DNA of 39,273 nucleotides from Chitinophagales bacterium (GCA_015654495.1 JAATGW010000090.1:1-39273); one strand, 5' to 3'; counted from the first letter of the stretch, positions 27,034 to 37,053 are shown. Notes: generated by a model from the sequence alone, not told the origin. Program-made: numbers and translations.

Positions 27034-27063
27034 AAAGGAGGCTGATTATTCAGCCTCCTTTTT
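27034..27063 (+). terminator. Rho-independent terminator of the 1211-aa T9SS gene
   Basis: AAAGGAGGCTGA and TCAGCCTCCTTT form a perfect 12-bp stem with a TTAT loop and a T run, 11 bases past the stop codon. Confidence 0.93.
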
Positions 27064-28006
27064 AATTACGATAGTTTTTCAGATTGTCTTTTTCTGTTTC
27101 AGGTGTTGAGAAAATTTCTGCCCTTACCTATAAAAAATTTAGTATTTCAAAAATATTTCTTGCTAAATATCAATGTTTGAGCGGTTTAAATGCAAGATGG
27201 CATACTTTTTAGGTAAGATAATCTGATGAAATCGATCCTTCAAAAAGGCTACAATAAAATTCGATTTCTGAATCCGGTTCCCGGTGAAAACTATTACAGA
27301 TTTAAGATGGTTGATTTAAGTTCCCTGTTTTAATAACCGGTTGTGATGTTTACTATTTTATCGCTTAGGTCAATTCAGCGTTTTCCCTAAAGGCAGTTTG
27401 AGGAGGTCATTTATATTATCGATATGGCAGGAAGGCTCATTAGTTGACTGCGGTACCGGCAGGGGCAAACCGATTAAATGTGATGCGACAGGCAAATACC
27501 GACAGGAAGCAGTTTATAATATCCGTAAAAATTGGAATCCGTGAACTATTCAGATATCCATAGGGTGCCGGTGACCGTAAGTTTTTCCTGCAGGTTAACG
27601 GCAACGAGTAGTCGGTTACAGACTTCCGGATTGAAGAATTTATGAATTCATACAATTTTTTATCTCATAATTTTGTCTAATTCAACATGTTGGCATATTT
27701 TTAACGCGTATTTCTACTTTTAATAATCCAATTCCTTTGATACTGCACCCGAATATCCCCCTGATCACTATGTACCGTTTGCCGGTCATTTTCTTTTTAA
27801 TCTAATGTAATTCACCAATCCGCGCAGGTTGTTGGTTTGCTTCACCGGTTAAGGGTATCTTTTGTTCTATTCACCTTCTCTCGGCGTATAACAAGCTAAA
27901 TTTTCTGCAAAAATTTTAAGCCAAACCTTACAGAAAGCCGGTATGGAAATGCCGATCATTTTTCATTTATAACCAAATCCAGAATCTGAAATAAAACTCT
28001 ACCTAC
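27064..28006. other. Gene-poor interval between two T9SS genes
   Basis: There is no intact gene in about 940 bases. The left part holds the decayed 3' end of a T9SS-type gene (27226-27544). A weaker possible remnant lies near 27564-27650. The right part, about 28 bases ahead of the next start and beyond, is AT- and pyrimidine-rich leader without an exact TAnnTTTG box that I could find. Confidence 0.6.
27226..27544 (+). pseudogene. Decayed 3' end of a T9SS cargo gene
   Basis: Three readings line up in order with the end of the adjacent T9SS protein, separated by stops and frame changes. A 35-codon ORF at 27226-27333 ends NPVPGENYYRFKMVD, against TVGKNYYRLKMVD in the intact gene. Then QFEEVIYIIDMAGRLIS at about 27394-27444 matches FIRVVDMQGRILN. 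Next AVPAGANRL matches VVPAG, and finally EAVYNIRKNW matches GIYNIVYEI. This is the order fibronectin-like domain then sorting domain. The rest of the gene is gone, so this is a relic of a duplicated family member, not a functional peptide. Confidence 0.72.
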
Positions 28007-30895
28007 ATGTTAGCAAAACCTTCTGCTTACAAAAACATCCTGCTTACTTTTTCCGGAATCTTTTTAATTCAATTGAGTATCGCTCAGACAAATGTCTGGG
28101 ATGGCTCAGCCAGTAATTTGTGGAACAATCCTGCAAACTGGTCTTTAAATGTCACTCCCAAGGTCGGGCATGATGTAGTTATTCCAATAAGCGCAAATAT
28201 TAGCCTGAACTCTACTCCTCAAACCTTAAAAAGTCTCACAGTTTCGGGAGGAGCAACGGTATCACTGACCGCAACCGGCGGAACCAGAACTCTTACACTC
28301 AGTAATCCGGGTGCTGCTGGTCTTGATGTTCAGGTCGGGAGTACACTCACCATCCAGGGTACAGGTACAACAGCGATCAGGATTCAATTTTCCGGAGCCG
28401 GAACGCTTGGTAATATCGCAGGTACATTAAATCTAGAAGCAGGTGGAGCTGGCGGATTTTACAGTGCAACAAACAGTATAACAACGGTAACCGGTACACT
28501 TAAAAGAGTAAAAGGTACGATCGTTTCCAATGATATAAATCTTACCATAGCTGACGGAGGCACTTATCAGCACGCTTTAAATGGAGGCGCTATACCTGTC
28601 GCAAGCTGGGGATTTGGCTCGTTTCTGAATCTGACAGGTTTAACCACGACATATCCTACGGGAATGGGTCAGATTTTTGGTAGTGTAATATTTTCAAGTA
28701 CACTCACGAGCAATGTGTTTATGAATAGTGACCTGTTCGCTTCTGCTGATCTCACTTTAAGCAATACCGGAGCCGGTTCAATGATCTTAAACAACAGGAC
28801 GGTTTTTCTTAGTATAACGGTGGGTGGTACCTTTACACAGAATAGCGGTACGTTCATATTGGTAAACAGTACCGGCGAGTCCACTCTTGACATTGGCGGA
28901 AATTTTACATTAAACGGTGGATCATTTATCGAGAAAAATGCTGCCGGAAATGCTACTTTAAATATTGCCGGAACAATGACGATCGCCGGCGGCCTTTTTG
29001 ATCAACGTGCGGCTAGTAATGTTGCCAACTCCAGTGTGAATGTTTTCGGAAATTTTGTACTCACCGGTGGTGTGTATGATATGAACGGAGTTAACAATAC
29101 TCCAGGCTATTTAACCGTTTTTGGTGATTTCAGTTATACAGGAGGGAGCCTGACTGAAACGGCCGCTGGTACCAGCAATGGTCAGGTTATTTTTGGAGGT
29201 TTTATTCAGACATTTACTTCAGGTGGAGCTGTAAATCCGACTTCAATAATTCATTATACAATTAATCCGGGAGTTGTGCTGCAGTTTGCGGACCCCTCTA
29301 CTATTATTACAGGAGCCGGCTCATTTTCAACTTCTGCCGGTTCAACTCTTGGTATTACCAGCGCTCAGGGTATCGCTGTAACTGGTGCTACCGGGAATGT
29401 TCAGGTAACAGGAACAAGAACATATGCAACCGGTACCAGTTATATATATAACGGAACAACAGACCAGGTTGCAGGTACAGGTCTTTCTCAGCATCCCGCG
29501 GAGTTTATTACCATAGAAAATGCAGGAAATACAGTAACTCTTTCAGGAAACGTAGTTGCCACAGCAGACCTGGTAATTTCTAATGGAACTTTAAGCGCTT
29601 CATCATTTAACCTTACCATTGGTGGCGAGTGGGTCAACCTTGGCGATTTTATACCTGGCACAGGAAAGGTTACACTTAATGGGGCAGGTGTTCAGAACAT
29701 AAGCGGAGCAACAACAACTACGTTCAATACTCTTGAACTAGCTAAAACAACCGGTACGGTATTATTGAATCAGGACATTCTGATTAATAGTGCACTTAAT
29801 TTAGATGTGGTACTTGATATTGGAAATTTCAACCTGACAATGGGCAATACAGCTCAGAATATCGGAACAGTTACCGGCACATTTGGACCTACAAAAATGA
29901 TTGTAGCATCGGGTAGCGGTGAAGTTCGCAAGAATGCAACTTCAGCTGCTCAAGCCACCTATGCATTCCCGATAGGTGATAATTCAGGCACTGAAGAATT
30001 TTCACCTGTTGGAATTCTGTTCAGTGGAGGTACCTATAATGGTTATGTAGCAGTGAAAGTTGTTGATGATAAGCATCCGAATAACCTTAATATTACTGAT
30101 TATCTTACCCGCTACTGGATAATTACACAAACCGGATTTTCAGGATTTACTGCGCAGGCAGGTTTTAATTATGTTGACGATGATATTGTTGGTACTGAAA
30201 CTGAAATTCGGCTGGGTGAATGGACAGGTGCTGAACCCTGGCTCAGGTTTGATCCCTCAATTGATCCGTCATTAAATGCACTCGGTGCCACACTCACGGT
30301 TTTTGGTGAAATGTCAGGACTTAGTGTGTCTGAAGCGTTACCAATTCATTTTGGTTCTATCCGGGGATGGGCGCCAAATAGCAGCAGTATTAATGTTGAA
30401 TGGAAGATCCTTGGTGAAACAGGAACTTCTCATTATGAAATTGAAAAATTGCAGTCTGCAAACAATTTTGTGAAAATCGGAACTCAGGAAGCTGGCAACA
30501 GCGGGCTCGATGTGACCTATTCCTTCACTGATCTGTCTCCTTTAACAGGCGATAATTTCTACCGTATAAAAGGTATTGAACTCACTGGTGAAATTACCTA
30601 TAGCCCTGTTGTACGGGTTAAGATCAATGGATCAGGGGCAAGAGAGATGAAGATTTATCCTAATCCGGTCAAAGGGAATTCGCTTGCAATTTCCCTGCAA
30701 AACTTCAAAGCAGGAAAATATGAAATGACCATTACCAACAATCTGGGCCAGGTTATTTACAGCCGCGGAATTGATCAACCGGCTGGTACTACTACCATCA
30801 CGGTTCCATTGAATAATGCTTTGGCAAGAGGAATGTACAGGTTAAGGTTAACCAATGGCGAGGATACTTATATCAGCAGTTTCATAAAAGAATAA
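28007..30895 (+). CDS. Large repetitive T9SS cargo protein with type A sorting domain (962 aa)
   Basis: This is a paralogue of the 1211-residue protein. A signal peptide (YKNILLTFSGIFLIQLSIAQ) is followed by an N-terminal segment of the type NVWDGSASNLWNNPANWSL, then a Gly/Thr/Asn-rich beta-repeat region. Residues about 267-400 carry coils of roughly 25 residues (GNFTLNGGSF, GTMTIAGGLF, GNFVLTGGVY). The shared module at about 626-770 contains YAFPIGDNSG and YLTRYWIITQTGFSGF. A fibronectin-like domain (ALPIHFGSIRGW, NFYRIKGIEL) and a sorting domain (KIYPNPVKGN, ITNNLGQVIYSRG, ending SSFIKE) follow. It lacks the 143-residue repeats. It is probably surface-exposed; the function is unknown. A UUCG-loop terminator follows. 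Confidence 0.85.
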   Translation: MLAKPSAYKNILLTFSGIFLIQLSIAQTNVWDGSASNLWNNPANWSLNVTPKVGHDVVIPISANISLNSTPQTLKSLTVSGGATVSLTATGGTRTLTLSNPGAAGLDVQVGSTLTIQGTGTTAIRIQFSGAGTLGNIAGTLNLEAGGAGGFYSATNSITTVTGTLKRVKGTIVSNDINLTIADGGTYQHALNGGAIPVASWGFGSFLNLTGLTTTYPTGMGQIFGSVIFSSTLTSNVFMNSDLFASADLTLSNTGAGSMILNNRTVFLSITVGGTFTQNSGTFILVNSTGESTLDIGGNFTLNGGSFIEKNAAGNATLNIAGTMTIAGGLFDQRAASNVANSSVNVFGNFVLTGGVYDMNGVNNTPGYLTVFGDFSYTGGSLTETAAGTSNGQVIFGGFIQTFTSGGAVNPTSIIHYTINPGVVLQFADPSTIITGAGSFSTSAGSTLGITSAQGIAVTGATGNVQVTGTRTYATGTSYIYNGTTDQVAGTGLSQHPAEFITIENAGNTVTLSGNVVATADLVISNGTLSASSFNLTIGGEWVNLGDFIPGTGKVTLNGAGVQNISGATTTTFNTLELAKTTGTVLLNQDILINSALNLDVVLDIGNFNLTMGNTAQNIGTVTGTFGPTKMIVASGSGEVRKNATSAAQATYAFPIGDNSGTEEFSPVGILFSGGTYNGYVAVKVVDDKHPNNLNITDYLTRYWIITQTGFSGFTAQAGFNYVDDDIVGTETEIRLGEWTGAEPWLRFDPSIDPSLNALGATLTVFGEMSGLSVSEALPIHFGSIRGWAPNSSSINVEWKILGETGTSHYEIEKLQSANNFVKIGTQEAGNSGLDVTYSFTDLSPLTGDNFYRIKGIELTGEITYSPVVRVKINGSGAREMKIYPNPVKGNSLAISLQNFKAGKYEMTITNNLGQVIYSRGIDQPAGTTTITVPLNNALARGMYRLRLTNGEDTYISSFIKE

Positions 30896-30917
30896 AAAAC
30901 TGAAATAAATATTAATC

Positions 30918-30944
30918 AGGGGCTGCTTCGGCAGCCCTTTTTTT
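30918..30944 (+). terminator. Rho-independent terminator with TTCG tetraloop
   Basis: GGGCTGC and GCAGCCC enclose a C(TTCG)G tetraloop, followed by seven T residues, about 25 bases after the stop of the 962-residue T9SS gene. Confidence 0.93.
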
Positions 30945-31345
30945 ATTCCGGGAGATTTGTACAATGCAAAATGCGGGTTTTTAGATGCAGCATATTCCTG
31001 AATCCGAAATCCTCCGGTAAATGCCAATAACATTTACTCAGAAGTTAGAAAAGAGCTTCTGAATAGGCAGATTATTAATTCCTGAATTTTGCCTGAAAAT
31101 ATAATTGAGTCGGGCGGTGGCTGAGGGCGGACGGTGATCAATACCGGCATCAAATAACTCAACCCGACGGACCTTTCCATGAGCAAAACATCATCACAGC
31201 TGAGAAAATCACAGGTGAAGGAAGATAAAACACCGTAGCGGCTTATAACAACTTTATAATTCTGTAGCTACATCAGTTAAGCAGTAGACGCTAAATTAAC
31301 GGCTTGTGTAATAACATGATCTCCTGCATCTAAACAAAAACTTTT
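30945..31345. other. Gene-free interval before the SIMPL gene
   Basis: No gene or strong structure was found in about 400 bases. A run near 30991-31075 reads AYS, stop, IRNPPVNANNI, which faintly recalls a T9SS sorting domain, but it is too weak to call. Confidence 0.45.
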
Positions 31346-32047
31346 ATGAAGATAATCTCTCTGGGAGCTTTAATGCTGCTTTCATTTTATTCCGGTAATA
31401 CCCAAAGCAGGAATTTTATTGATCAACCCTATATTGAAGTAAGCGGCAACGCAGATACTTTGGTAAACCCGGACCGGATTTATATCCGCATTTTTTTGAC
31501 AGAAAAGGATTCAAGGGACAGGATACCGGTTGAAGAGCTTGAACAAAGAATGGTAGACGTATTTAAGAGTCTTGGTATTAATACGGAGAAAGATCTGGCT
31601 GTTGCAGATATGACCAGCAACTTCAGGGTTTATCTTTTAAAAAGCAAAGATGTTTTGAAATCTAAGCTCTATATGCTTAAAGTAAAAGACGCAATTACTG
31701 CAAGCCAGGTATTTATAAAGCTTGAAGAAATTGATATTTCGAATATAAATATCGACAGAATAGAGCATTCTGAAATGGAAGATATAAGGAATATGATGCG
31801 TTCAAATGCTATGAATGACGCAAGAAAACGAGCCGTTGCCTTAACAAAAACTCTTAATCAGTCGGTAGGCCCGGCTATTTATATTTCAGATATAGAGACT
31901 ACCAACCAGGATCTGCAAAACAGAGTTAACGGAATCCGGATACGCGGATCATCTCTGAAAGAGAAATCCTACAATGAATTACCAATGATAGAGTTTGAAA
32001 AGATTAAAATTTCTGCTGTTATAAATGCAAAATTTATTCTTAAATAG
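31346..32047 (+). CDS. SIMPL (DUF541) domain protein, exported
   Basis: This 233-residue protein starts with a signal peptide (MKIISLGALMLLSFYSGNTQS). The mature domain begins YIEVSGNADTLVNPDRIYIRI, the usual opening of SIMPL/DUF541 domains, and continues through ALTKTLNQSVGPAIYISDIE to a closing ISAVINAKFILK strand. The family is found in periplasmic or outer-membrane proteins and is thought to form oligomers; no catalytic residues are known. It sits between two T9SS cargo genes and is convergent with the second, with 94 bases between stops. The order suggests, but does not prove, a link to the surface proteins. No promoter box of the exact consensus was found. Confidence 0.82.
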   Translation: MKIISLGALMLLSFYSGNTQSRNFIDQPYIEVSGNADTLVNPDRIYIRIFLTEKDSRDRIPVEELEQRMVDVFKSLGINTEKDLAVADMTSNFRVYLLKSKDVLKSKLYMLKVKDAITASQVFIKLEEIDISNINIDRIEHSEMEDIRNMMRSNAMNDARKRAVALTKTLNQSVGPAIYISDIETTNQDLQNRVNGIRIRGSSLKEKSYNELPMIEFEKIKISAVINAKFILK

Positions 32048-32141
32048 TCAAGTGACAGATACCTTCATAAACTGAAATTATTTTATCAGGAAGTTGTAAG
32101 AAGATCTCATTTTAAATGAGTTCTCAGTTCTTAAACTTCGT

Positions 32142-35090
32142 CTATTCTTTAACGAAAGAGGAGAGATAGTTTTCGCCCGTCCCGATTATGCGGAGATGAT
32201 AAATACCGGCCGGTTGTTCGCTGGCGAGTTTTAAATTCAACATAACAGACCCGCCGGCATGTTTGAATTGTTGCTGGAAGATTTTTTGCCCAAGGCTGTT
32301 TGTAATCAGTAATTCATACTGGCCCGATTGAAAATTATTCAGAGCGAGTTGCAGATTTCTTCCCTTAACCGGGTTAGGATATAGCTTCATCGTTGCAGGG
32401 CCGCCTGTGCGCATGTCTGCCCTGGCCTCCTGTACAGCAGCGGCTTTCCGTGCATTTGATTTTGCAATTTCATGTACGCCAAGACCGGTAAAATCAGAGA
32501 ATGAAGTGATGCGATCTGCGGTAAACGTATTTCCTTTTGGCGGTTCGGGAAAACTGATCCAGGCGGAATCGGATAATTCGTGACTGTATTTGCCAAGCCT
32601 GAGATTTTCTGTAATACCCCTGACATCAGTTGGATCAAACACCGCAATCACCGAAGCAGTAAATCCTTTAAAACCTTGCTGGTTAACTGTCCAGTATCTG
32701 TTAAGATAATTTTCAGACTCGGGATTGAGAGGATGTTTTTTGTTGACTACAGAAACACTTGAGTAGCCACGGAAAGTTCCTCCGGTAAAACTGATCCTGA
32801 TTGGAGAAAAGAATTTCTGGTTATCTGAAATATTTCCAATCGGGTAATAAAAACCTGCCTGTAAAGGGTCGAAAGCCTCCTTCCGAATCTCGCCGGTTTC
32901 TCCGAGCGCAATCATTTTCTGATTGCTTAATGAATCTGCTTTCACCGGATCTGCTTTGATTCCAAAACTAAGAACATGAGAGCCCACATCGAGTATTCCG
33001 TTAACCAATGAAAGCTGTGAAGAAACAGAAATATTATTATCCAGTTTCACTCCGCCAGGATTGTCGATTGTAAGATCGTAGAATGTAGAAGGATTTGTGC
33101 CTGCAATTTTTTGTTGTTCGCTTCCGCTAAACGTTACAAGTGATATATTTCCGGAGTTGTAACTACCGTTATTGATCCAGTTTCCCTTAACAATCAGACC
33201 CATTTTCCTGGAAATTAATTCGCCCTGAACAATACTAAATGTGCCTTTCACAGTTAAAATAGTTGATTGAGATACTTTAGTAGGATTGTCAACCGTAACT
33301 GACGCCGGAATGATACCTGAAAAGCCATCACCTGTGTATTGAGGAACCGAACCATTCAGGATTACATTAATGCCAGATTGGTAAATTCTGACTGGTGTGA
33401 GAAAATGTCCGTTTAAAACGGGTGCATTTACGAGGGCGGTCGGGTTTTTTAAACCAATAGTACTGCCGGCATACAAAACAACCTTACCGGTGCCGGTGAT
33501 TTTGGAATTAGCATTGGCCATCTGAAGAAAGCATAAGCTGTCAGCAAAAACATCAATGTCTTTCTGAATCCCACCAGACGCATCAAAAAGCTGAACGGTT
33601 CTGCCATTGAAATGAATCTTCCCTCTTCCGCTACCCGTTTCAGTTAGTATGCCACCTGCGACAATAAAATTTCCGGCGGCATACAACGATCCTTCTCCTG
33701 AATTCGATGAAAAATTAGTAGTTCCGCCATTATGCCTGAAATCCCGGATTACAGTAATAGTTGCAATTCCTTTATTTGAAAAGGTATCGGGAGTATTGTA
33801 TTGAATAGTTCCTTCATCATGGCTGAGGTTTCCTGCGATATATACTTCAGCACTGCCAGCTGCCGACTTAAGAATCAATACTCCACCTGACTGATAAAAA
33901 TTCCCCCCAACCTGCAGACTGGCAGTACCCGTGAAGTCCACCAGCTTCAGGTTGCCGGATTTTAATACAAAATCACCGCCTACGAGGATACTATGGTGTG
34001 TGCTATCACGGTTAAGAATAATGGAAGAACCTCCGCCTGTATTTGCAATGGTGAGATTGCCACTGCAATCAAGTGAATTTTTCAGCACGAGATCTTTTGA
34101 AATGGCTGATTCAAAACTCACATTTCCCAATGACTGGTCCATGCCTTCCGGAAGTTTCTCAAGCAGCCCGCTGAGAATGCAATTTGATTTTGCAGACCAT
34201 TTTGCAAATGGAATGCGACCGCCATCCTGCTTATGTTCATATACAGATGCTTCTGAAAAAATTAAACCTGTTGCATTACTGCCATTCAGTGATCCTTCAT
34301 TTATCAGTCTGCCCCTGAACTCAAAAAGAACCGATTCGTCTGGAATTTCAATAACTGACTGGTTAATTAATGTGCCGTCAATCTTAGCATAAACTTTTTT
34401 CTCAGTCAGAAGTTTTTTTATTCCGGTCCCGATTTTAAGTGAGGAACCTGCAGCAATAGTTAAATCTGTATCGAGATTGTTTTTGAGTAAAATTGTTCCG
34501 CTTGATTTATTACTCAGGTTGAGTGAAGTATTGTTGATTATGCAGAGACGTGGAAGGATTGTTTCCGGATCGATCGTTATCCAGTCAACGGGGCCACCAC
34601 CGCTGAATTCAATTATAGCATAAGGATGGGAGGCAATAGATAGAGGAGAGAAAGCATGCAGATTTTTATGACGGTAGATACCATAGGTCTGCAATGAAAC
34701 ATTTCCATCAATTTTCAGATCACCTGAATTTTCAAAAATACCTTCAATTATCAGATCCGATCCGGCACCGTTTGGTATCCAAAGATGTGCACTGTCGGTT
34801 AAAATAAGTGTTGCTTTTGCATCTACCTCAAGTTGATCTATAGTTACAGAGTCGGTTATCAGAATTTTTGTATCAGCTTGTATATGTATGATGCCTGCAT
34901 TTACGCGCGGGACCCCCTGGAGAATTGTTGGAGTCTGCCAGCCGGAATCTGTAAGAATCTGCCATGTGGATATTTCATTCCAGTTTCCGCTGACTACAGA
35001 ACGGTAGTCGCCGGACTTCTGACTGTACGCATTCATTCCCAAAAGAACGAATAACATAGCCAACAATAATAACCTGAATGAATTATGCAT
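32142..35090 (-). CDS. Large repetitive T9SS cargo protein with type A sorting domain (982 aa)
   Basis: ATG at 35090 is preferred over the GTG two codons earlier; it gives a signal peptide MHNSFRLLLLAMLFVLLGMN. The N terminus KSGDYRSVVSGNWNEISTW matches TTGDYRTKATGNWNALTTW of the 1211-residue paralogue. A long beta-repeat region follows, with coils such as GNFYQSGGVL and GNLSHDEGTI. The shared late module reads FYYPIGNIS and YLNRYWTVNQQGFKGF. Unlike its two paralogues it lacks the fibronectin-like domain; a short Ala/Arg-rich linker leads straight to the sorting domain (KLYPNPVKGRN, LGQKIFQQQF, ending SSFVKE). It is more Lys/Ser/Asp-rich and more diverged than the other two. It lies on the opposite strand, convergent with the SIMPL gene. 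Confidence 0.85.
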   Translation of the reverse strand: MHNSFRLLLLAMLFVLLGMNAYSQKSGDYRSVVSGNWNEISTWQILTDSGWQTPTILQGVPRVNAGIIHIQADTKILITDSVTIDQLEVDAKATLILTDSAHLWIPNGAGSDLIIEGIFENSGDLKIDGNVSLQTYGIYRHKNLHAFSPLSIASHPYAIIEFSGGGPVDWITIDPETILPRLCIINNTSLNLSNKSSGTILLKNNLDTDLTIAAGSSLKIGTGIKKLLTEKKVYAKIDGTLINQSVIEIPDESVLFEFRGRLINEGSLNGSNATGLIFSEASVYEHKQDGGRIPFAKWSAKSNCILSGLLEKLPEGMDQSLGNVSFESAISKDLVLKNSLDCSGNLTIANTGGGSSIILNRDSTHHSILVGGDFVLKSGNLKLVDFTGTASLQVGGNFYQSGGVLILKSAAGSAEVYIAGNLSHDEGTIQYNTPDTFSNKGIATITVIRDFRHNGGTTNFSSNSGEGSLYAAGNFIVAGGILTETGSGRGKIHFNGRTVQLFDASGGIQKDIDVFADSLCFLQMANANSKITGTGKVVLYAGSTIGLKNPTALVNAPVLNGHFLTPVRIYQSGINVILNGSVPQYTGDGFSGIIPASVTVDNPTKVSQSTILTVKGTFSIVQGELISRKMGLIVKGNWINNGSYNSGNISLVTFSGSEQQKIAGTNPSTFYDLTIDNPGGVKLDNNISVSSQLSLVNGILDVGSHVLSFGIKADPVKADSLSNQKMIALGETGEIRKEAFDPLQAGFYYPIGNISDNQKFFSPIRISFTGGTFRGYSSVSVVNKKHPLNPESENYLNRYWTVNQQGFKGFTASVIAVFDPTDVRGITENLRLGKYSHELSDSAWISFPEPPKGNTFTADRITSFSDFTGLGVHEIAKSNARKAAAVQEARADMRTGGPATMKLYPNPVKGRNLQLALNNFQSGQYELLITNSLGQKIFQQQFKHAGGSVMLNLKLASEQPAGIYHLRIIGTGENYLSSFVKE

Positions 35091-35295
35091 TCGCACAAAC
35101 TACCTTTTTAAAAGATTGAGTACGGCTTTCAATAAGATTTGTGGAAGCTGATTAGAATCAATGGATTTCTTGTGATTGGAAGGGGTATATCAAGTGTACA
35201 GAAAATGAAGAGGTCTATTGGATGGTATTTAATGTACGGCTTAACAGGACAGTAAAACTATCCTATTTCATACTGATGGCAAAATAAATTTATGT

Positions 35296-35721
35296 TTATC
35301 TGAGACGCTCCAGGCTTTTTACCAGTTTTTCGTCTTTACGGATGCCGCTGTACGCGAGCATAAATAAAAGGATCATCAGGATCGGTAAAATAGCTCCTAT
35401 CATCCACCTGTTTTCCCGAAAATTTTGTGCGGTTTTTAAATCCGATACCTGGAAGAACTCAAGTGCCACAATGCCAATAGAAAACACAATTCCAAGGAAG
35501 CAAAGTGTTTTCTGAAGTTTCCGGTTCTTATAGAGAAAGATGGTAACGAGTGCGAGTACAGAAGTTGCAATGATTAAAGTAAAAAGCAGCAGACTTTCAG
35601 GACCAAGAAACACTTTCTTTGTACCGTCCTGTAAAGTCCCTTCCCATAGAGGAAGCTTATATGTCATCAGACCTGCGGCTGTTGCAAGTGCTAACCAGAT
35701 AGATTGGATGCGCTGAATCAT
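35296..35721 (-). CDS. DUF4293 membrane protein
   Basis: This small integral membrane protein of 141 residues has four hydrophobic helices. It opens with the DUF4293 signature MIQRIQSIWLALATAAGL and has a short soluble segment (LWEGTLQDGTKKVFLGP) after the first helix. The family is almost confined to Bacteroidota and has no known function. The gene lies 54 bases after glyA on the same strand and may be the last gene of the lpxC-fabZ to glyA cluster, although glyA has its own promoter-like box. The C terminus is basic (RKDEKLVKSLERLR), so it probably faces the cytoplasm. Confidence 0.85.
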   Translation of the reverse strand: MIQRIQSIWLALATAAGLMTYKLPLWEGTLQDGTKKVFLGPESLLLFTLIIATSVLALVTIFLYKNRKLQKTLCFLGIVFSIGIVALEFFQVSDLKTAQNFRENRWMIGAILPILMILLFMLAYSGIRKDEKLVKSLERLR

Positions 35722-35775
35722 TTCACAGTGATTTATTTTTTCAGAATCTTAGCCTGGTCCGGGTCTGCCTGTTTG

Positions 35776-37053
35776 TTATAACCCGGGATATAATGGAAAA
35801 GACTGCATGAAACTACCTACTTCAGCTTTTACCGCAGCGATTTCATTTTCATTATCGGTTGCAGAAAGAACCCGATCTACAAAACCAACCACTGTTTCCA
35901 TATCCCCGGTTTGCATTCCCCGTGTTGTTATAGCCGGAACACCAACACGAATACCTGAAGTTACAAAAGGACTTTTATCATCAAAAGGTACAGCGTTTTT
36001 ATTTAGTGTGATATGTGCTTTATCCAGTGTTTCCTGTGCTTTTTTACAGGAAATGTTTTTATTCCGGAGGTCAATTAACATCAGGTGATTATCTGTTCCG
36101 TTACTGATCAGGTTATAGCCTCTTTTTACAAATTCAGCCGCCATCGCCTGGGCATTCTGCTGAACCTGTTTCTGGTAAACGGTAAACTCTTCTGAGAGAA
36201 TTTCTTCAAATGATACGGCCTTGGCAGCAATCACATGCATCAATGGGCCACCCTGCATTCCGGGAAATACAGCCAGATCGAGAAGCGCACTCATGGAGCG
36301 GATATTTCCTTTAGGATCTTTTAGTCCCCAGGGGTTATCGAAATCATGCCTGAGCATAATAACACCGCCTCTGGGACCACGGAGAGTTTTATGTGTTGTT
36401 GAAGTAACGATATGGCAATGATCGAAAGGATCGTTCAGCAAACCTTTTGCTATCAGTCCGGCAGGATGTGCAATATCAGCCATCACCAGAGCCCCGATTT
36501 CGTCCGCTACCGCGCGTATTCTCGCATAATCCCAGTCGCGGCTATAGGCAGAAGCACCGCAAATAATGATTTTCGGTTTTTCGGTCCTTGCCACTGTTTC
36601 AAGCTGTTCATAATCCACAAGTCCGGTTTCTTTTTTTACTCCATAAAAAAGTGCATGGTAATTTTTACCGCTGAAATTAGCCGGACTGCCATGGGTGAGA
36701 TGACCACCCATACTCAGGTCGAGACCGAGAATTTTATCGCCGGGTTTGAGGCAGGCTATGAAAACCGCCATATTTGCCTGGGCGCCACTATGAGGTTGTA
36801 CATTGGCCCATTGCGCCCTGAAGATCTTTTTTAATCTGTCAATCGCAATTGTTTCAATTTCATCTACTACTTCACAACCGCCATAGTATCTTTTACCCGG
36901 ATATCCTTCCGCATACTTGTTGGTAGGGCAGGTACCCATTGCTTCCATCACCTGTTGTGATGTAAAATTTTCAGAAGCAATCAATTCAATACCATTGCGT
37001 TGACGCTGCAATTCTTTACCAATGAGATCAAATATGACGCCGTCTTTCTGCAT
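35776..37053 (-). CDS. glyA: Serine hydroxymethyltransferase
   Basis: This PLP enzyme of 425 residues interconverts serine and glycine with tetrahydrofolate, feeding one-carbon units to purine and thymidylate synthesis. ATG at 37053 ([20 protein letters not shown]) is chosen over the GTG 15 bases upstream, which falls inside a TACTTTTG promoter box. Family motifs are [43 protein letters not shown] and [12 protein letters not shown]. The PLP-binding lysine lies in [13 protein letters not shown]. The protein is cytoplasmic and complete. DUF4293 follows 54 bases later; the ABC ATPase gene ends 75 bases before it. Confidence 0.97.
   Translation of the reverse strand: MQKDGVIFDLIGKELQRQRNGIELIASENFTSQQVMEAMGTCPTNKYAEGYPGKRYYGGCEVVDEIETIAIDRLKKIFRAQWANVQPHSGAQANMAVFIACLKPGDKILGLDLSMGGHLTHGSPANFSGKNYHALFYGVKKETGLVDYEQLETVARTEKPKIIICGASAYSRDWDYARIRAVADEIGALVMADIAHPAGLIAKGLLNDPFDHCHIVTSTTHKTLRGPRGGVIMLRHDFDNPWGLKDPKGNIRSMSALLDLAVFPGMQGGPLMHVIAAKAVSFEEILSEEFTVYQKQVQQNAQAMAAEFVKRGYNLISNGTDNHLMLIDLRNKNISCKKAQETLDKAHITLNKNAVPFDDKSPFVTSGIRVGVPAITTRGMQTGDMETVVGFVDRVLSATDNENEIAAVKAEVGSFMQSFPLYPGL

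Noticed and set aside
30991-31080. Possible T9SS sorting-domain relic
   Set aside because: The reading AYS, stop, IRNPPVNANNI resembles YPNPVN weakly, but no second conserved element follows in order.
32106-32120. Hairpin between the convergent SIMPL and third T9SS genes
   Set aside because: CTCATT/AATGAG is only a 6-bp AT-rich stem without a T tract; it is too weak to call a terminator.
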